Below the pieces are notes generated by a model, which was not told where the DNA came from, made no database searches, and worked only from the letters and a program-made list of their open reading frames with translations. This document shows, one piece after another, positions 16,917 to 28,177 of a stretch of 64,000 bases of DNA; position 1 is the stretch's first letter, and every line of letters starts with the position of its first letter. The stretch is from the NCBI RefSeq assembly GCF_000153705.1, contig NZ_DS022272.1, forward strand, positions 600,195 to 664,194. Direction: 5' to 3'. The position numbers and the translations under genes are program-made. Source of the stretch: Fulvimarina pelagi HTCC2506. GTDB taxonomy: Bacteria > Pseudomonadota > Alphaproteobacteria > Rhizobiales > Rhizobiaceae.

Positions 16917-17957
16917 TCAATCGACCTTTTCGAAAGGCACTTCGAAATCTGGCGTTCCACCGATCCATTCCGGTACCGGAAGTCCCTTCTCCTTCAGAAA
17001 CGCCGGATTGAACATCTTAGACTGGTAGCGATTGCCGTAATCGCAAAGGATCGTAACGATGGTATGTCCAGGACCCATATCCTTGGCGAGTCGGATCGCG
17101 CCGGCGATGTTGATCCCCGACGATCCGCCGAGGCAGAGACCTTCCTCGGTCACAAGGTCGAAGGCGATCTTCAGGGCTTCGCCATCCGGAATCTGATAGG
17201 CGAAGTCCGGCTCGAAGCCTTCGAGGTTCGCGGTCACGCGCCCTTGGCCAATGCCTTCGGTGATCGAGGAGCCTTCGGCCCTCATCTCGCCGTGCGCATA
17301 AAAGTTATAGAGCGCTGCTCCCATCGGATCTGCGATGCCGATCTTGATGTGGCCGGAATGGCGCTTCAGTCCGAGTGCCGTACCGGCCAGCGTGCCGCCT
17401 GTGCCAACGGCGCAGATGAAGCCGTCGACCTCGCCGTCGGTGTCATGCCAGATCTCCTCGGCAGTGGTGACCACGTGCCCGTCGCGGTTGGCGACATTGT
17501 CGAACTGATTCGCCCAAATGGCGCCGGAGGGGTGGGTTTTGGCAATGCTCTCAGCGAGTCTGCCGGAAAGTTTAACGTAGTTGTTCGGGTTCTTGTATGG
17601 GACAGCCGGAACCTCGATTAGTTCGGCGCCCATCAGGCGGAGCGCGTCCTTCTTCTCTTCGCTCTGGGTATCGGGAATCACGATAACGGTACGATAGCCC
17701 AGCGTGTTTGCCACCAGTGACAGGCCGATTCCGGTATTGCCCGCCGTGCCCTCGACGATGATTCCGCCTGGTTCCAGCAATCCCTTCTCTTCCGCATCGC
17801 GGATGATGAAGAGGCCCGCTCGATCCTTTACCGATTGGCCTGGGTTGAGAAATTCGGCCTTGCCGTAGATTTCGCAGCCGGTTTCTTCGGAGGCCCGATT
17901 GAGGCGGATAAGCGGCGTGTTACCGATGGCGTCTAGGATGGAATTATAGCGTGACAT
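16917..17957 (-). CDS. cysK: Cysteine synthase (O-acetylserine sulfhydrylase) A
   Basis: PLP enzyme making cysteine from O-acetylserine and sulfide in the cytoplasm. The 346-residue product starts MSRYNSILDAIGNTPLIRL; the PLP Lys lies in FLNPGQSVKDRAG near residue 45; EGTAGNTGIGL binds the substrate carboxylate; CAVGTGGTLAGT holds the PLP phosphate. The rhizobial form is longer than the about 320-residue enterobacterial CysK. Start 17957 is used because the family begins there; 21 codons upstream are open but unlike the family. It is first in an operon with the alaX gene. Confidence 0.93.
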   Translation of the reverse strand: MSRYNSILDAIGNTPLIRLNRASEETGCEIYGKAEFLNPGQSVKDRAGLFIIRDAEEKGLLEPGGIIVEGTAGNTGIGLSLVANTLGYRTVIVIPDTQSEEKKDALRLMGAELIEVPAVPYKNPNNYVKLSGRLAESIAKTHPSGAIWANQFDNVANRDGHVVTTAEEIWHDTDGEVDGFICAVGTGGTLAGTALGLKRHSGHIKIGIADPMGAALYNFYAHGEMRAEGSSITEGIGQGRVTANLEGFEPDFAYQIPDGEALKIAFDLVTEEGLCLGGSSGINIAGAIRLAKDMGPGHTIVTILCDYGNRYQSKMFNPAFLKEKGLPVPEWIGGTPDFEVPFEKVD

Positions 17958-18324
17958 GGCTCGCTTCGGTTCAGAGAAGACGTCGATTGATGATGTGCTG
18001 TTGCTTTTGATCGGCAACACAGGAGCGCATCACGTTCGTGAATCGCTCCGGGAAACTAGTGCGACGTGAGTTACGAGCGAGCCTGCGGCAAGGCAAGTCT
18101 GGCAAAGCATGCCCACTCGCATGTTGCGTAACCCGTTGAGTGTCGGCTGTCATACGCCCTTTGTATCTCGCCGATAAGCGCGGTCGTGAGCGGCGGCGGA
18201 CCGCAACTGTGCGGAAGCTGACGGTGGCACGACACTATCGGCGTTTTATTCCTCGGGTGCGGCTTGCGCGCGCTTGTTTTAGAGAAATCCCGCGGGTATA
18301 CAGCGCCTGGCGATGGAGGACCGC
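17958..18324. other. Intergenic region between cysK and dksA
   Basis: This 367-base divergent region should hold both promoters. I see no confident sigma-70 pair, hairpin-plus-T terminator or regulator site. GGAGGA at 18315-18320 is the dksA ribosome site and decides its start. Confidence 0.5.
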
Positions 18325-18741
18325 ATGAGTGAAACTGTTGATGTTACAAACGCTCTGACGGACGATGGCGCTTTCATGAACGAACGCCAACGCGAATACT
18401 TCAGGCGCAAACTCAAGGACTGGAAGGCGGACATCCTTCGCGAGTCGAAGGAAACCCTTGAGGCGCTCGCCAACGAAAGCCCAAACCAGGCTGATGCGGC
18501 CGACCGTGCTTCTTCTGAAACCGATCGGTCTATCGAATTGAGAGCCCGTGACCGGCAGCGCAAGCTGGTTGCCAAGATTGATGCCGCCCTCCAGCGCATC
18601 GACGACGGAACCTACGGCTATTGTGAAGAGACCGGTGAGCCGATCAATCTGAAACGGCTCGACGCGCGGCCGATCGCGACGCTTTCCCTTGAAGCCCAAG
18701 AGCGCCACGAGCGGCGTGAAAAGATCTATCGGGACGACTGA
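18325..18741 (+). CDS. dksA: RNA polymerase-binding transcription factor DksA
   Basis: Binds the secondary channel of RNA polymerase and, with ppGpp, adjusts transcription of ribosomal and amino acid genes. The 138-residue product has the N-terminal coiled coil (residues about 15-85) and the zinc-finger-like globular end, YGYCEETGEPINLKRLDARP. Of the four zinc-ligand cysteines of E. coli DksA only the first remains; the others are Thr, Ser and Ala (TLSLEAQERHE), the usual alphaproteobacterial form. ATG 18325 is chosen over 18313 because GGAGGA lies four bases before it. Confidence 0.93.
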   Translation: MSETVDVTNALTDDGAFMNERQREYFRRKLKDWKADILRESKETLEALANESPNQADAADRASSETDRSIELRARDRQRKLVAKIDAALQRIDDGTYGYCEETGEPINLKRLDARPIATLSLEAQERHERREKIYRDD

Positions 18742-18926
18742 CTACGGCGACCCGTATGGACGCTGCATGACGCTCCGGACTTGAATAATCCGGCACTTTG
18801 GCTCAATTGATAGTTTAAAGTTACGGAAGCGTATTTCTCGCCCGATCAACGCCTGTCATTAGATATATCCCTATAATCGCGAACTGTTCGCGCGGTCCTG
18901 TACAAGACACTTTGTGCAAGCGGTCA

Positions 18927-19286
18927 TCATGACCTCGACCTATTGCTTATAACTTCAGCGCCGCTGGTATCCACTTCAGATTGCGCAGCCCGTCCTACGT
19001 TTCTCTCGATAACAACATCCCCATTGCCTCCGATGAGAAGCAGATGCTCTTCTCCATCGCGCCGGACAAGGACAAGACGGCGCCGATCTCCAAGACTGAG
19101 AGTCTCAACCAGTGCAAGCCGAGGCGCCTGACCACGAAAGCCGATCGCCGATCCCGAGGCACCGGTCATGGTTTTGAGCAACCACAGGCTTACAACCGCT
19201 ATGGCGCACACAAGCGCCGCGACGAACACCACCCACAAAATGGGTCCGAAGGTTTCTCCTGTTATTGCGGCGAACCAGTTCGGCAT
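18927..19286 (-). CDS. FliO-like membrane protein
   Basis: The 119-residue product has one N-terminal transmembrane helix (about residues 12-36) and a cytoplasmic domain reading APRLALVETLSLGDRRRLVLVRRD then HLLLIGG, which is the FliO/MopB pattern. FliO helps assemble the flagellar export gate. No other flagellar gene is in the window, and in rhizobial genomes I recall such an orphan next to cckA and dksA, so it may have another role. Start 19286 (MPNWFAA) is preferred to an upstream ATG at 19406, which would add 40 atypical residues. Confidence 0.8.
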   Translation of the reverse strand: MPNWFAAITGETFGPILWVVFVAALVCAIAVVSLWLLKTMTGASGSAIGFRGQAPRLALVETLSLGDRRRLVLVRRDGEEHLLLIGGNGDVVIERNVGRAAQSEVDTSGAEVISNRSRS

Positions 19287-19511
19287 CAGTTGTGACTCGT
19301 TTGTTGTCGCGGTTCGGTGCGCAGTCCTTGGCATGCAAGGTTCTGGCAAGTTTGGCGTCGCTGGGACGAGATACTTTCGCGCTCCTTGGATTATAGTAGA
19401 CGGCACGAAGGCAACAGAGACCGAACGAGTCTCAGTCGGCGGCTTTTTACCACTCGCCTATTCGAGCGCTATGACTCATTCTGCTTTCGCTTGAAGGAGA
19501 GCCGGTCCGAA

Positions 19512-22037
19512 ATGAACACTATGGCGAATGCGTTCGATAAACCTCTGATCGACAGGACGGAACGCGCAGGCAGCGTTCGCCGCCTCCTTCTTTTCGGAGG
19601 CTTCCTGATCGTGCTCGCCGCGGCTATGGCGCTATTCGGCAACGCTTACGGCGGGATTGCGCTCCTCGTCATTTTCGCTCTCGTCTCCATATTTGGCGTC
19701 GTGGCGCTGTTTGGCTTCGCCCTGGGGCTGATCTCGATAGGCGGGCGCGCAGACGAAGGCGCGGCCGCACGCAGCTTCCTCGACGGGGCGCGCCAGGGGG
19801 CGGTTTTTGTCGATACTAAGGGCCGTGTTGTTTATGCCAATCAGTCATACGGCCGGCTGATTGGCGCGGAAAATGGCGCGGATGTCCAATCTCCAGTCCA
19901 ACTCTTGGCGCGCAATTCGGGCGCTGCGGAGGACGTCTACTGGCTCGCCAAGGCGGCCCGCGACGGCGGGGGTGGTCAACGCGTATTCCGGCTCGATACA
20001 CCCCTTTCGCGCGCTGATAACCAAGCGCGCTGGTACCGCGTCTCCGTGCGCCCTATCCAGTCGCCCGGTGGGATGCTCGAAGCCTGGCAAATCGCAGACA
20101 TCACGGCTGACCGGCGGGAGGAGGAAGCTTCCTTCCGCACCTTGCAGGACGCCATCGACTATCTGGATAAGGCGCCCGTCGGGTTCTTTGCCGCCGATGC
20201 GGAGCTGCGTCTGAACTATCTCAACGCGACGCTGGCTACCTGGCTGGAGACCGATCTCGGAAGTTTCGATCCGGGAAGAGCCACTCTTTCAGACCATCTC
20301 CCAAAGCCGATGCGCGCCCATCTCGAGACGCGGCTTAAATCGCTGGTCGAGGGTGAGACCCAGCTTATCGATCTCGACCTGACGACCGCTCGGGGTCGCA
20401 TTCTTCCCGTGAAACTCGTGGCCCAAAAGGCGCGAGAGCGGGATGGACGCACAGGTTTGCGTTCGATCGTGATCAACGAAACCTTCGGCGAAGCGAACCA
20501 TTCCGAAGCTGCGACTGCACGGTTCAATCGTTTCTTCAATGCAGCGCCCATGGCAATCGCTGCGCTCGACGATCAGTATGTCAGTCGCCGCTCCAATCCT
20601 GCCTTTGAACGACTTTTTGGATCGAATGCGGTCGACGGGCACGGCTCATTCCTCGAACTCCTGACGGAAGAGAGCGCTGGCCGACTTGGCGGGTATCTGC
20701 AGGCTGCAAGTGACGGCGAGGCAGAGATTTCGCCTATCGACGTGACGCTGAAGAGCGATAAGCCACGCTCTGTGCGCATTTATCTCAACGCCATACCGGA
20801 CCGCGTATCCGGTGCCGGCGAGACAATCATTCTTTATGCCGTCGATATGACGGATCAGCGCGCTCTGGAGGAGCAGTTTGCCAAGGCACAGAAGATGCAG
20901 GCGGTCGGGAATCTCGCCGGCGGCATCGCCCATGACTTCAACAACGTCCTGACCGTCATCACCGCTTCCGTTGACTTTCTTCTGATGAACCAGAAGCCGG
21001 GAGACCCGTCCTTCCAGGATCTACTCCTGATCAAGCAGAGTGCGAACCGCGCTGCCTCTCTGGTGCGGCAGCTGCTTGCCTATTCGCGCCGCCAGACGAT
21101 GCGGCCCAAGATGCTGAACCTCACGGACGTCGTTGCCGATCTTGATCTTCTGCTCAAGCGTATTGCGGGTGACAAGACGAAGCTGGAGAGACGCCATGCC
21201 CGCAATCTCTGGCCGGTGATGGCTGATATCGGCCAATTTGAACAGGTGATCACGAATCTTGTTGGCAACGCGCGCGATGCGATGCCCAATGGGGGCACGA
21301 TCAAGATCGAGACCCGCAACGTCGAAGAAGGTCACGCCAGAGTCTTCGGCTATTCGGAAATGCCGGCCGCGGACTATGTGCTTGTCGAGGTTTCGGACAC
21401 CGGAACCGGTATGCCGGCCGATGTCGCCGAGCGAATTTTCGAGCCATTCTTTACGACCAAGGAGATCGGCAAGGGTACGGGTCTTGGCCTGTCCATGGTT
21501 TATGGCATCATCAAACAGTCGAACGGCTTCATTTATGTGGAGTCGACTGAAGGTGAGGGAACGGTCTTTCGCATCTTCCTGCCTCGCTTCGTGCCTGAAC
21601 CCTCTCTGGTTGCGGCTGAGAAGCAGACCGCTATCGATGTCAACGAGAAGGTCGATCTCACCGGCACTGCGACCATCCTTTTGGTCGAGGACGAAGACTA
21701 TGTTCGCGCCGGCAGCGTGCGTGCGTTGAAGTTGAAGGGCTACGACGTGCACGAAGCCGATTCCGGGCTCGACGCTCTCGATGTGCTTGAGGAACTGGAT
21801 GGCAAAGTCGATCTCGTCGTCTCCGACGTCGTGATGCCGGAAATGGACGGACCGACGCTGCTACGCGAGATGCGCAAGGTCCGGCCGGACATGAAGTTCA
21901 TCTTCGTCTCGGGCTATGCCGAGGACGCGTTCGCGAAGAATCTTCCCGAAGGCGAAAAGTTCGGCTTCCTATCCAAGCCATTCACCCAACGCGAATTGGC
22001 GATGACGGTCAAACAGATGCTTTCCAGCGACGACTGA
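19512..22037 (+). CDS. cckA: Hybrid histidine kinase CckA
   Basis: Essential cell-cycle kinase/phosphatase that feeds ChpT and thereby CtrA and CpdR in alphaproteobacteria. The 841-residue product has two N-terminal membrane helices (about 28-48 and 52-76), a series of PAS-like domains (about 90-450), HisKA with [14 protein letters not shown] (phospho-His474), an HATPase domain ([24 protein letters not shown]) and a C-terminal receiver with Asp772 in [21 protein letters not shown] lies 11 bases before ATG 19512. It is divergent from the fliO-like gene. I saw no TTAA-N7-TTAA CtrA box in the 225-base gap. Confidence 0.93.
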   Translation: MNTMANAFDKPLIDRTERAGSVRRLLLFGGFLIVLAAAMALFGNAYGGIALLVIFALVSIFGVVALFGFALGLISIGGRADEGAAARSFLDGARQGAVFVDTKGRVVYANQSYGRLIGAENGADVQSPVQLLARNSGAAEDVYWLAKAARDGGGGQRVFRLDTPLSRADNQARWYRVSVRPIQSPGGMLEAWQIADITADRREEEASFRTLQDAIDYLDKAPVGFFAADAELRLNYLNATLATWLETDLGSFDPGRATLSDHLPKPMRAHLETRLKSLVEGETQLIDLDLTTARGRILPVKLVAQKARERDGRTGLRSIVINETFGEANHSEAATARFNRFFNAAPMAIAALDDQYVSRRSNPAFERLFGSNAVDGHGSFLELLTEESAGRLGGYLQAASDGEAEISPIDVTLKSDKPRSVRIYLNAIPDRVSGAGETIILYAVDMTDQRALEEQFAKAQKMQAVGNLAGGIAHDFNNVLTVITASVDFLLMNQKPGDPSFQDLLLIKQSANRAASLVRQLLAYSRRQTMRPKMLNLTDVVADLDLLLKRIAGDKTKLERRHARNLWPVMADIGQFEQVITNLVGNARDAMPNGGTIKIETRNVEEGHARVFGYSEMPAADYVLVEVSDTGTGMPADVAERIFEPFFTTKEIGKGTGLGLSMVYGIIKQSNGFIYVESTEGEGTVFRIFLPRFVPEPSLVAAEKQTAIDVNEKVDLTGTATILLVEDEDYVRAGSVRALKLKGYDVHEADSGLDALDVLEELDGKVDLVVSDVVMPEMDGPTLLREMRKVRPDMKFIFVSGYAEDAFAKNLPEGEKFGFLSKPFTQRELAMTVKQMLSSDD

Positions 22038-22191
22038 TCGCTGAGAGGTCAGTGTATCGGCTTACTCAACGAATCGCCGAGAGTCACAAGACCTAGCGCA
22101 CGCTACACCACCAATGCACGACGAGCATGACTGTCACTCCCACGCATACTGAGAGGCCACAGTGCCGAATTGTCCAGCGTGGGCTTTAGAA

Positions 22192-22242
22192 GAACAAATG
22201 CAAAACATTCTGCTTGACGAGAACAAAATGGGTACGTATTTC
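22192..22242 (+). promoter_or_regulatory. recA promoter with SOS (LexA-type) sites
   Basis: TTGACG (22214-22219), 17 bases, then TATTTC (22237-22242) form a good sigma-70 pair. Inside the spacer is GAAC-N7-GTAC (22221-22235), one mismatch from the alphaproteobacterial LexA site GAAC-N7-GAAC. A second, weaker GAAC-N7-AAAC lies just upstream (22192-22206). A repressor on the first site would block RNA polymerase directly. Confidence 0.75.
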
Positions 22243-22296
22243 TGGCCCGAAGACAGCGTTGCGTGACGCGCGTCGAATGCATTAAGGAGCGGATTC

Positions 22297-23370
22297 ATGG
22301 CCCAGAACGCCCTCAGGCTCGTCGAGGATAATTCGGTGGATAAAACCAAGGCGTTGGACGCCGCTCTCTCCCAGATCGAACGCGCCTTCGGCAAAGGTTC
22401 GATCATGAAGCTCGGGCAGAACAACCAAAGCGTCGAGGTGGAAACGGTCTCGACGGGTTCGCTCGGCTTAGACATCGCGCTTGGCATCGGCGGCCTACCC
22501 AAGGGCCGCGTCATCGAAATCTATGGGCCGGAGAGTTCAGGCAAGACGACGCTTGCCCTCCATACGATCGCTGAGGCGCAGAAGAAGGGCGGCATCTGCG
22601 CCTTCGTCGATGCGGAGCATGCGCTCGATCCGATCTACGCTCGAAAGCTCGGCGTTGATCTGGAAAATCTTCTGGTGTCGCAGCCTGATACGGGCGAACA
22701 GGCGCTCGAGATTACCGATACGCTCGTCAGATCCGGCGCCATCGATGTTCTCGTAGTCGACTCGGTTGCTGCGCTTACGCCGCGCGCCGAGATTGAGGGC
22801 GAGATGGGCGATTCGCTGCCTGGCATGCAGGCCCGGCTGATGAGCCAGGCCCTGCGCAAGCTGACGGGCTCGATCTCGCGCTCCAAGTGCATGGTCATCT
22901 TCATCAACCAGATCCGTATGAAGATCGGCGTCATGTTCGGTTCGCCCGAGACGACGACGGGCGGCAATGCCTTGAAATTCTACGCTTCGGTCCGCCTCGA
23001 CATCCGCCGTATCGGCTCGATCAAGGATCGCGACGAGGTGACGGGCAACCAGACCAAGGTAAAGGTGGTCAAGAACAAGCTCGCGCCGCCTTTCAAGCAG
23101 GTCGAGTTCGACATCATGTATGGCGAGGGCGTCTCGAAGATGGGAGAGCTGATAGATCTCGGCGTGAAATCGGGTATCGTCGAAAAGTCTGGCGCCTGGT
23201 TCTCTTACAACAGCCAGCGTCTGGGGCAGGGGCGTGAGAACGCCAAGCAGTTCCTGCGTGACAATCCGGACGCCGCGCAGGAAATCGAGCAATCGATCCG
23301 GCAGAATGCGGGTATCCTTGCCGAGAAGCTGCTGGAAGACGGCGCCGGCAGTCCTTCAGAAGAAGAATAG
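22297..23370 (+). CDS. recA: Recombinase RecA
   Basis: ATP-dependent strand-exchange protein of homologous recombination and co-protease for LexA. The 357-residue product has the Walker A motif [11 protein letters not shown] near residue 71, Walker B LVVDSV near residue 150, the L1 loop region ([19 protein letters not shown]) and the L2 region ([20 protein letters not shown]). Length is typical. AAGGAG lies eight bases before ATG 22297. The promoter upstream carries SOS-type sites. Confidence 0.98.
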   Translation: MAQNALRLVEDNSVDKTKALDAALSQIERAFGKGSIMKLGQNNQSVEVETVSTGSLGLDIALGIGGLPKGRVIEIYGPESSGKTTLALHTIAEAQKKGGICAFVDAEHALDPIYARKLGVDLENLLVSQPDTGEQALEITDTLVRSGAIDVLVVDSVAALTPRAEIEGEMGDSLPGMQARLMSQALRKLTGSISRSKCMVIFINQIRMKIGVMFGSPETTTGGNALKFYASVRLDIRRIGSIKDRDEVTGNQTKVKVVKNKLAPPFKQVEFDIMYGEGVSKMGELIDLGVKSGIVEKSGAWFSYNSQRLGQGRENAKQFLRDNPDAAQEIEQSIRQNAGILAEKLLEDGAGSPSEEE

Positions 23371-23507
23371 GCCTCACCCGCGGAGGTCAGCCAATTCCGG
23401 TCTCGATTTACAGCGAAGCGCGACCTTTGTAGAACGACGTCAAAATGGCCTACCGGACGGTCAGTGTCCGGTCGCGCCTAATGACTGTTTCTCCAAAGGT
23501 TGCGACG

Positions 23508-26183
23508 ATGAGTGGCGTCAACGAAATCCGGTCCGCGTTTCTGGACTATTTTGCGAAGAACGGACACGAGAAAGTTTCGTCTTCGCCGCTGGTTCCGCGC
23601 AACGATCCGACCCTGATGTTCGTGAACGCCGGCATGGTGCAGTTCAAGAACGTCTTTACCGGTGAAGAGAAGCGGTCCTATTCGCGGGCCGTCACCTCGC
23701 AGAAATGCGTGCGCGCCGGCGGGAAGCACAACGATCTCGACAATGTAGGCTACACGGCCCGGCATCACACTTTCTTCGAGATGCTCGGCAATTTTTCTTT
23801 TGGTGATTATTTCAAGGACCATGCGATCGAACTCGCCTGGTCTCTGATCACCAAGGATTTTGGCCTGCCGCGTGACAAGCTTCTCGTCACCGTCTACTCG
23901 GAAGACGACGAAGCCGCTGGTCTCTGGAAGAAGATCGCCGGTCTCTCCGATGATCGAATCATTCGGATCGGAACTTCCGACAACTTCTGGACCATGGGCG
24001 AGACCGGCCCATGCGGTCCGTGCTCGGAAATCTTCTTTGATCATGGCGAAGACATTCCCGGTGGCCCTCCCGGCAGCCCCAACGAAGACGGCGACCGTTT
24101 TATCGAGATATGGAATCTCGTCTTCATGCAGTATGAGCAGCTCGCGGGCGATGAGCGGCTCGATCTACCACGCCCCTCGATCGATACGGGCATGGGGCTG
24201 GAGCGCATCGCGGCAGTGTTGCAGGGCGTTCACGACAACTACGACATCGATCTTTTCCGTACGCTCATCGCGGCCGTTGAGAATGCGATCGGTTCGCGCG
24301 CTGAAGGCGCGGCTGTCGCGAGCCATCGCGTCATCGCGGACCATCTGCGCTCGACCGCCTTTCTGATAGCCGACGGCGTCCTGCCATCGAACGAGGGGCG
24401 TGGCTATGTCTTACGCCGCATCATGCGGCGGGCGATGCGCCATGCGCGTCTTCTTGGGGCCGGCGAGCCGGTGCTCTACAAGCTGCTGCCGACGCTTATC
24501 GCGGAGATGGGGCGTGCCTATCCCGAGCTTGTACGCGGCGAGGCGCTGATCGCCGAAACGCTCAAGCTCGAAGAAAAGCGCTTTCTGCAGACGCTCGACC
24601 GCGGCCTGTCGCTTCTTGCCGACGCGACCGAGGGTATGGGTGCAGGCCAGAAGCTGTCCGGCGAAACCGCCTTCAAACTTTATGACACCTATGGCTTCCC
24701 GCTCGATCTGACGCAGGATGCTTTGCGCCAGCGAGGGATCGCCGTCGATCTCGACGCATTCAACACGGCTATGGAGCGCCAGAAGGCGGAAGCCCGCAAG
24801 AGCTGGGCTGGATCCGGTGAAGCGGCTACCGAGAAGGTGTGGTTCCCGATCCGCGACCGGGTCGGGGCGACGGAATTCCTCGGCTACGATACCGAAGAGG
24901 CTAGCGGCTCGGTCGTCGCTCTGGTGCAGGACGGCGCCGAGGTGAAATCCGCCACGGCCGGAGAGAAGGTCTTCGTCGTCGTGAACCAGACGCCCTTCTA
25001 TGGCGAGTCCGGCGGCCAGTTGGGCGATGCCGGCGTGATGACCGATGGTGAAACGGTGATCGAGATCGAGGACACCCAGAAGCTCGCAGATGGGCTCTTC
25101 GTCCATCGCGGCATCGTCAAGTCCGGCGAGGTCTCTGTCGATGATGCGCTTGATCTCAAGGTCGAGCATAGACGCCGTTCGAAGATCCGCTCCAACCATT
25201 CGGCGACCCACCTTCTGCACGAGGGCCTTCGCGAAGTTCTCGGTACCCATGTCGCCCAGAAGGGTTCGTTGGTCGCGCCGGAACGCCTTCGCTTCGACTT
25301 CTCTCACCCAAAGCCCATGGATCGTGCAGAGATCGAAGCCGTCGAACGGCTTGCCAATGGGATCGTCCGGCAGAATGCGCCGGTCGAGACTCGGCTTATG
25401 GCGGTGGACGAAGCGATCGAGTCCGGCGCGATGGCTCTTTTCGGTGAAAAGTATGGAGATGAGGTTCGCGTCGTCTCGATGGGAACAGCGCAAGAGGGCA
25501 AGAAGGCGGGCAAGCCTTATTCAACCGAACTCTGCGGCGGCACCCATGTGAGCGCCACCGGAGAAATCGGCGTCGTTCATGTGGTCGGCGAGAGCGCGGT
25601 CGGAGCGGGCGTGCGCCGTATCGAAGCGCTCACCGGGGAAGCGGCGCGCGACTATCTTCGTGAGCAGGACCAGCGCGTGCGCAAGATGGCGGCGCTTCTC
25701 AAGGCTTCGCCGGAGGACGCGTTGGCTCGCTTGGAGACCGTAGTCGAGGAGCGGCGCCGTCTGGAGCGTGAACTGGCCGAAGTGAAGAAGCGCCTAGCCC
25801 TCGCTGGCGAAGGCGGAGGCAAGGGCGATTCGGCGAAGACGGTGAATGGCATTTCCTATCTCGGGCGCGTCATCGACGGGGTGTCGGGACGCGATCTGAA
25901 GGGGCTCGTTGACGAGGCCAAGAAGTCCGTTCAGTCTGGCGTCGTGGCTTTCGTTGGCGTCGCAGAAGGCAAGGCCTCGGTCGTCGTCGGCGTTACCGAG
26001 GACCTGACGGCGCGCTTCGATGCGGTGACGCTTGTCAGGACCGCAAGTGGTGCTATCGGCGGCAAGGGAGGCGGAGGCCGCCCAGACATGGCTCAGGCCG
26101 GCGGACCCGATGCCGATAACGCAGCCGGTGCGATCGCTGCAGTGGAGAAGGCTCTGCAGGAGAGCGGTCAGGCCGCGGCCTGA
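23508..26183 (+). CDS. alaS: Alanine--tRNA ligase
   Basis: Class II synthetase charging tRNA(Ala). The 891-residue product runs from an aminoacylation domain ([15 protein letters not shown]; class II motifs through about residue 240) and tRNA-recognition domain (to about 450) to an editing domain with zinc motifs HSATH near residue 564 and CGGTHV near residue 679, then the C-Ala domain with the glycine-rich [16 protein letters not shown] near residue 850. ATG 23508 is chosen because AAAGG is eight bases upstream and the family starts here; the frame is open to 23445. It follows recA by 137 bases, the usual order in this group. Confidence 0.97.
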   Translation: MSGVNEIRSAFLDYFAKNGHEKVSSSPLVPRNDPTLMFVNAGMVQFKNVFTGEEKRSYSRAVTSQKCVRAGGKHNDLDNVGYTARHHTFFEMLGNFSFGDYFKDHAIELAWSLITKDFGLPRDKLLVTVYSEDDEAAGLWKKIAGLSDDRIIRIGTSDNFWTMGETGPCGPCSEIFFDHGEDIPGGPPGSPNEDGDRFIEIWNLVFMQYEQLAGDERLDLPRPSIDTGMGLERIAAVLQGVHDNYDIDLFRTLIAAVENAIGSRAEGAAVASHRVIADHLRSTAFLIADGVLPSNEGRGYVLRRIMRRAMRHARLLGAGEPVLYKLLPTLIAEMGRAYPELVRGEALIAETLKLEEKRFLQTLDRGLSLLADATEGMGAGQKLSGETAFKLYDTYGFPLDLTQDALRQRGIAVDLDAFNTAMERQKAEARKSWAGSGEAATEKVWFPIRDRVGATEFLGYDTEEASGSVVALVQDGAEVKSATAGEKVFVVVNQTPFYGESGGQLGDAGVMTDGETVIEIEDTQKLADGLFVHRGIVKSGEVSVDDALDLKVEHRRRSKIRSNHSATHLLHEGLREVLGTHVAQKGSLVAPERLRFDFSHPKPMDRAEIEAVERLANGIVRQNAPVETRLMAVDEAIESGAMALFGEKYGDEVRVVSMGTAQEGKKAGKPYSTELCGGTHVSATGEIGVVHVVGESAVGAGVRRIEALTGEAARDYLREQDQRVRKMAALLKASPEDALARLETVVEERRRLERELAEVKKRLALAGEGGGKGDSAKTVNGISYLGRVIDGVSGRDLKGLVDEAKKSVQSGVVAFVGVAEGKASVVVGVTEDLTARFDAVTLVRTASGAIGGKGGGGRPDMAQAGGPDADNAAGAIAAVEKALQESGQAAA

Positions 26184-26267
26184 TGGCTTCGCAAACCGCT
26201 ACGAGACGACAGAAGCCAGCGGATTGGTCGCTGATGCGCTGCAACTGTCGACGCGGATCGCGGCAGA

Positions 26268-26639
26268 TCAGTCGTTGCGGGTCGTGAGGTTCGAGACCTC
26301 GTCAGGCCCGATATAGATGACCACGCGTTTGTCCATGAAGGTGATGTCATTTATCGGCAGGACAACGTCTACGCGGTCGGGACAGGTGCTGCTGTCGTCA
26401 TCCTCGAGTTTGCCCTTGAGATTGGTCGGTGTCTACGCACCCATTCCGAGCACCTTCGAAACCTCGGCCACTTCGGTCCCCTCGGCATCGAAGACCCCTA
26501 GATCGGAAATCTCGTCGACGGTCATGTCGAAGATCGCGCCTTTGAGATCGTCCGCGATTTCACGGAGAGCAGTCTAAGCAGGCGCCGATCCAAGCGTTAG
26601 AAGGATGGTCGCAAGCGCTGTCCCGTTGCAACTGAACAT
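26268..26639 (-). pseudogene. PRC-barrel-like secreted protein, two in-frame ambers
   Basis: Reading the minus strand from ATG 26639 gives a signal-peptide-like start (ATILLTLGSAPA), then an acidic domain (LKGAIFDMTVDEISDLGVFD ... VLPINDITFMDKRVVIYIG) resembling PRC-barrel proteins, ending at TGA 26270-26268. The frame is intact over 123 codons except for TAG at 26576-26574, right after the signal peptide, and TAG at 26435-26433. Both would be Gln after a single C-to-T change (CAG) and both are followed by AC. The frame is also open upstream to about 26738, with a possible GTG start at 26690. No Shine-Dalgarno is evident. Most simply a young pseudogene; amber readthrough is the alternative. 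Confidence 0.7.
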
Positions 26640-26761
26640 GAGCGGAAACTCTGTGATGGTTCCGGCGGAATACCAATCTGGCAATTGCACTCGGCTGCCG
26701 AGATTGTCCCATTGACTGCTACACGCGCAGATCCCGGATCAGGGATCGATCGGGTCCGCAC

Positions 26762-26788
26762 ACAAATAAGGCGGGCATTGCGCCCGCC
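26762..26788 (-). terminator. Rho-independent terminator after icd
   Basis: On the minus strand a 7-bp stem GGCGGGC / GCCCGCC with a five-base loop (26770-26788) is followed by CTTATTTGTG. It lies 25 bases beyond the icd stop codon. Confidence 0.75.
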
Positions 26789-26813
26789 TCCAAACCTCTA
26801 CGCTGGTCTGGCC

Positions 26814-28031
26814 TCAGACCTTCGCCATCTCCTTCTGAAGGCCTTCGTCGACCTTATCGAGGAAGCCAGTGGTGGAAAGCCACGGCTGGTCGGGGCCGAT
26901 GAGCAGGGCCAGATCCTTCGTCATGAAGCCGCGTTCGACGGTGTTGACGCAAACGGTCTCCATCTTTTCGGCGAAGGTCTTCAGATCGTCGTTGCCATCG
27001 AGCTTGGCACGGTGGGCAAGACCGCGTGACCAGGCGAAGATCGAGGCGATCGAATTGGTCGAGGTCTGCTCGCCCTTCTGGTGCTGGCGATAATGCCGGG
27101 TGACGGTGCCGTGTGCGGCTTCCGCCTCCACCGTCTCGCCGTCCGGGGTCATCAGCACGGAGGTCATCAGGCCGAGGGAGCCGAACCCTTGAGCGACCGT
27201 ATCGGACTGGACGTCGCCGTCGTAGTTCTTGCAGGCCCAGACATAGCCGCCCGACCATTTCAGGTTCGAGGCCACCATGTCGTCGATCAGGCGGTGCTCG
27301 TAGGTGATCTTCTTGGCCTTGAACTTGTCCTCGAACTCGCTCTTGTAGATCTCCTCGAAGATGTCCTTGAACCGCCCGTCATAGACCTTCATGATCGTGT
27401 TCTTGGTCGACAGATAGACCGGATAGCCGCGCTGCAGGCCGTAATTGAGCGAGGCGCGGGCGAAATCCTTGATCGATTCGTCGAGATTGTACATGCCGAC
27501 CGCGATGCCCGCTGCCGGCGCGTCGAAGATCTCGTGCTCGATGGTCTCGCCGTCCTCGCCGACGAACTTCATCGTCAGTTTGCCCTTGCCGGGGAACTTG
27601 AAGTCGGTCGCGCGGTACTGGTCGCCGAAGGCGTGGCGGCCGACGATGACCGGCTTCGTCCAGCCAGGTACGAGGCGCGGCACGTTCTTGCAGATGATCG
27701 GCTCGCGGAAGATGACGCCGCCGAGGATGTTGCGGATCGTACCGTTCGGCGAACGCCACATCTTCTTGAGGCCGAATTCCTCGACGCGGCCCTCGTCCGG
27801 GGTGATCGTCGCACATTTGACGCCTACGCCGTGGCGCTTGATGGCGTTCGCGGCGTCGATGGTCACCTGATCGTCCGTCGCGTCGCGATGCTCTACGCCG
27901 AGGTCGTAATATTCGAGATCGATGTCGAGGTAGGGATGGACCAGCTTCTCCTTGATAAACTGCCAGATGATTCTCGTCATCTCGTCGCCGTCGAGTTCGA
28001 CCACAGGGTTCTCGACTTTGATCTTCGCCAT
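26814..28031 (-). CDS. icd: Isocitrate dehydrogenase (NADP+)
   Basis: TCA-cycle enzyme converting isocitrate to 2-oxoglutarate with NADP. The 405-residue product begins [20 protein letters not shown], the eukaryote-like homodimeric class found in alphaproteobacteria, not the E. coli class. It shows the substrate-binding [12 protein letters not shown] segment near residue 94, the metal-binding YDGDVQSD near residue 275 and the NADP-contacting HGTVTRHYR near residue 309. ATG 28031 has GAAGGATGG seven bases upstream; the frame extends eight codons further without family similarity. A terminator follows. The 343-codon frame on the other strand is spurious. Confidence 0.96.
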   Translation of the reverse strand: MAKIKVENPVVELDGDEMTRIIWQFIKEKLVHPYLDIDLEYYDLGVEHRDATDDQVTIDAANAIKRHGVGVKCATITPDEGRVEEFGLKKMWRSPNGTIRNILGGVIFREPIICKNVPRLVPGWTKPVIVGRHAFGDQYRATDFKFPGKGKLTMKFVGEDGETIEHEIFDAPAAGIAVGMYNLDESIKDFARASLNYGLQRGYPVYLSTKNTIMKVYDGRFKDIFEEIYKSEFEDKFKAKKITYEHRLIDDMVASNLKWSGGYVWACKNYDGDVQSDTVAQGFGSLGLMTSVLMTPDGETVEAEAAHGTVTRHYRQHQKGEQTSTNSIASIFAWSRGLAHRAKLDGNDDLKTFAEKMETVCVNTVERGFMTKDLALLIGPDQPWLSTTGFLDKVDEGLQKEMAKV

Positions 28032-28177
28032 CGGTGCCATCCTTCGCAAAAACATAAGCGGCGACCGCGGGGCCGCCGGGACATGACGACACGGGGGTCC
28101 GCGCCGGATTGATCTGAGGGCCCTATACCACCCACCTGACCGGACGCAAAGAAGAGCACGAGGATCGACTGAGGGGC

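Noticed and set aside
26317-26577. 86-codon plus-strand frame downstream of alaS
   Set aside because: Ser/Arg-rich; the minus strand over the same bases reads as a secreted PRC-barrel-like protein apart from two amber codons.
27081-28112. 343-codon plus-strand frame opposite icd
   Set aside because: Entirely antisense to a well-conserved isocitrate dehydrogenase; a GC-rich codon-bias artefact.
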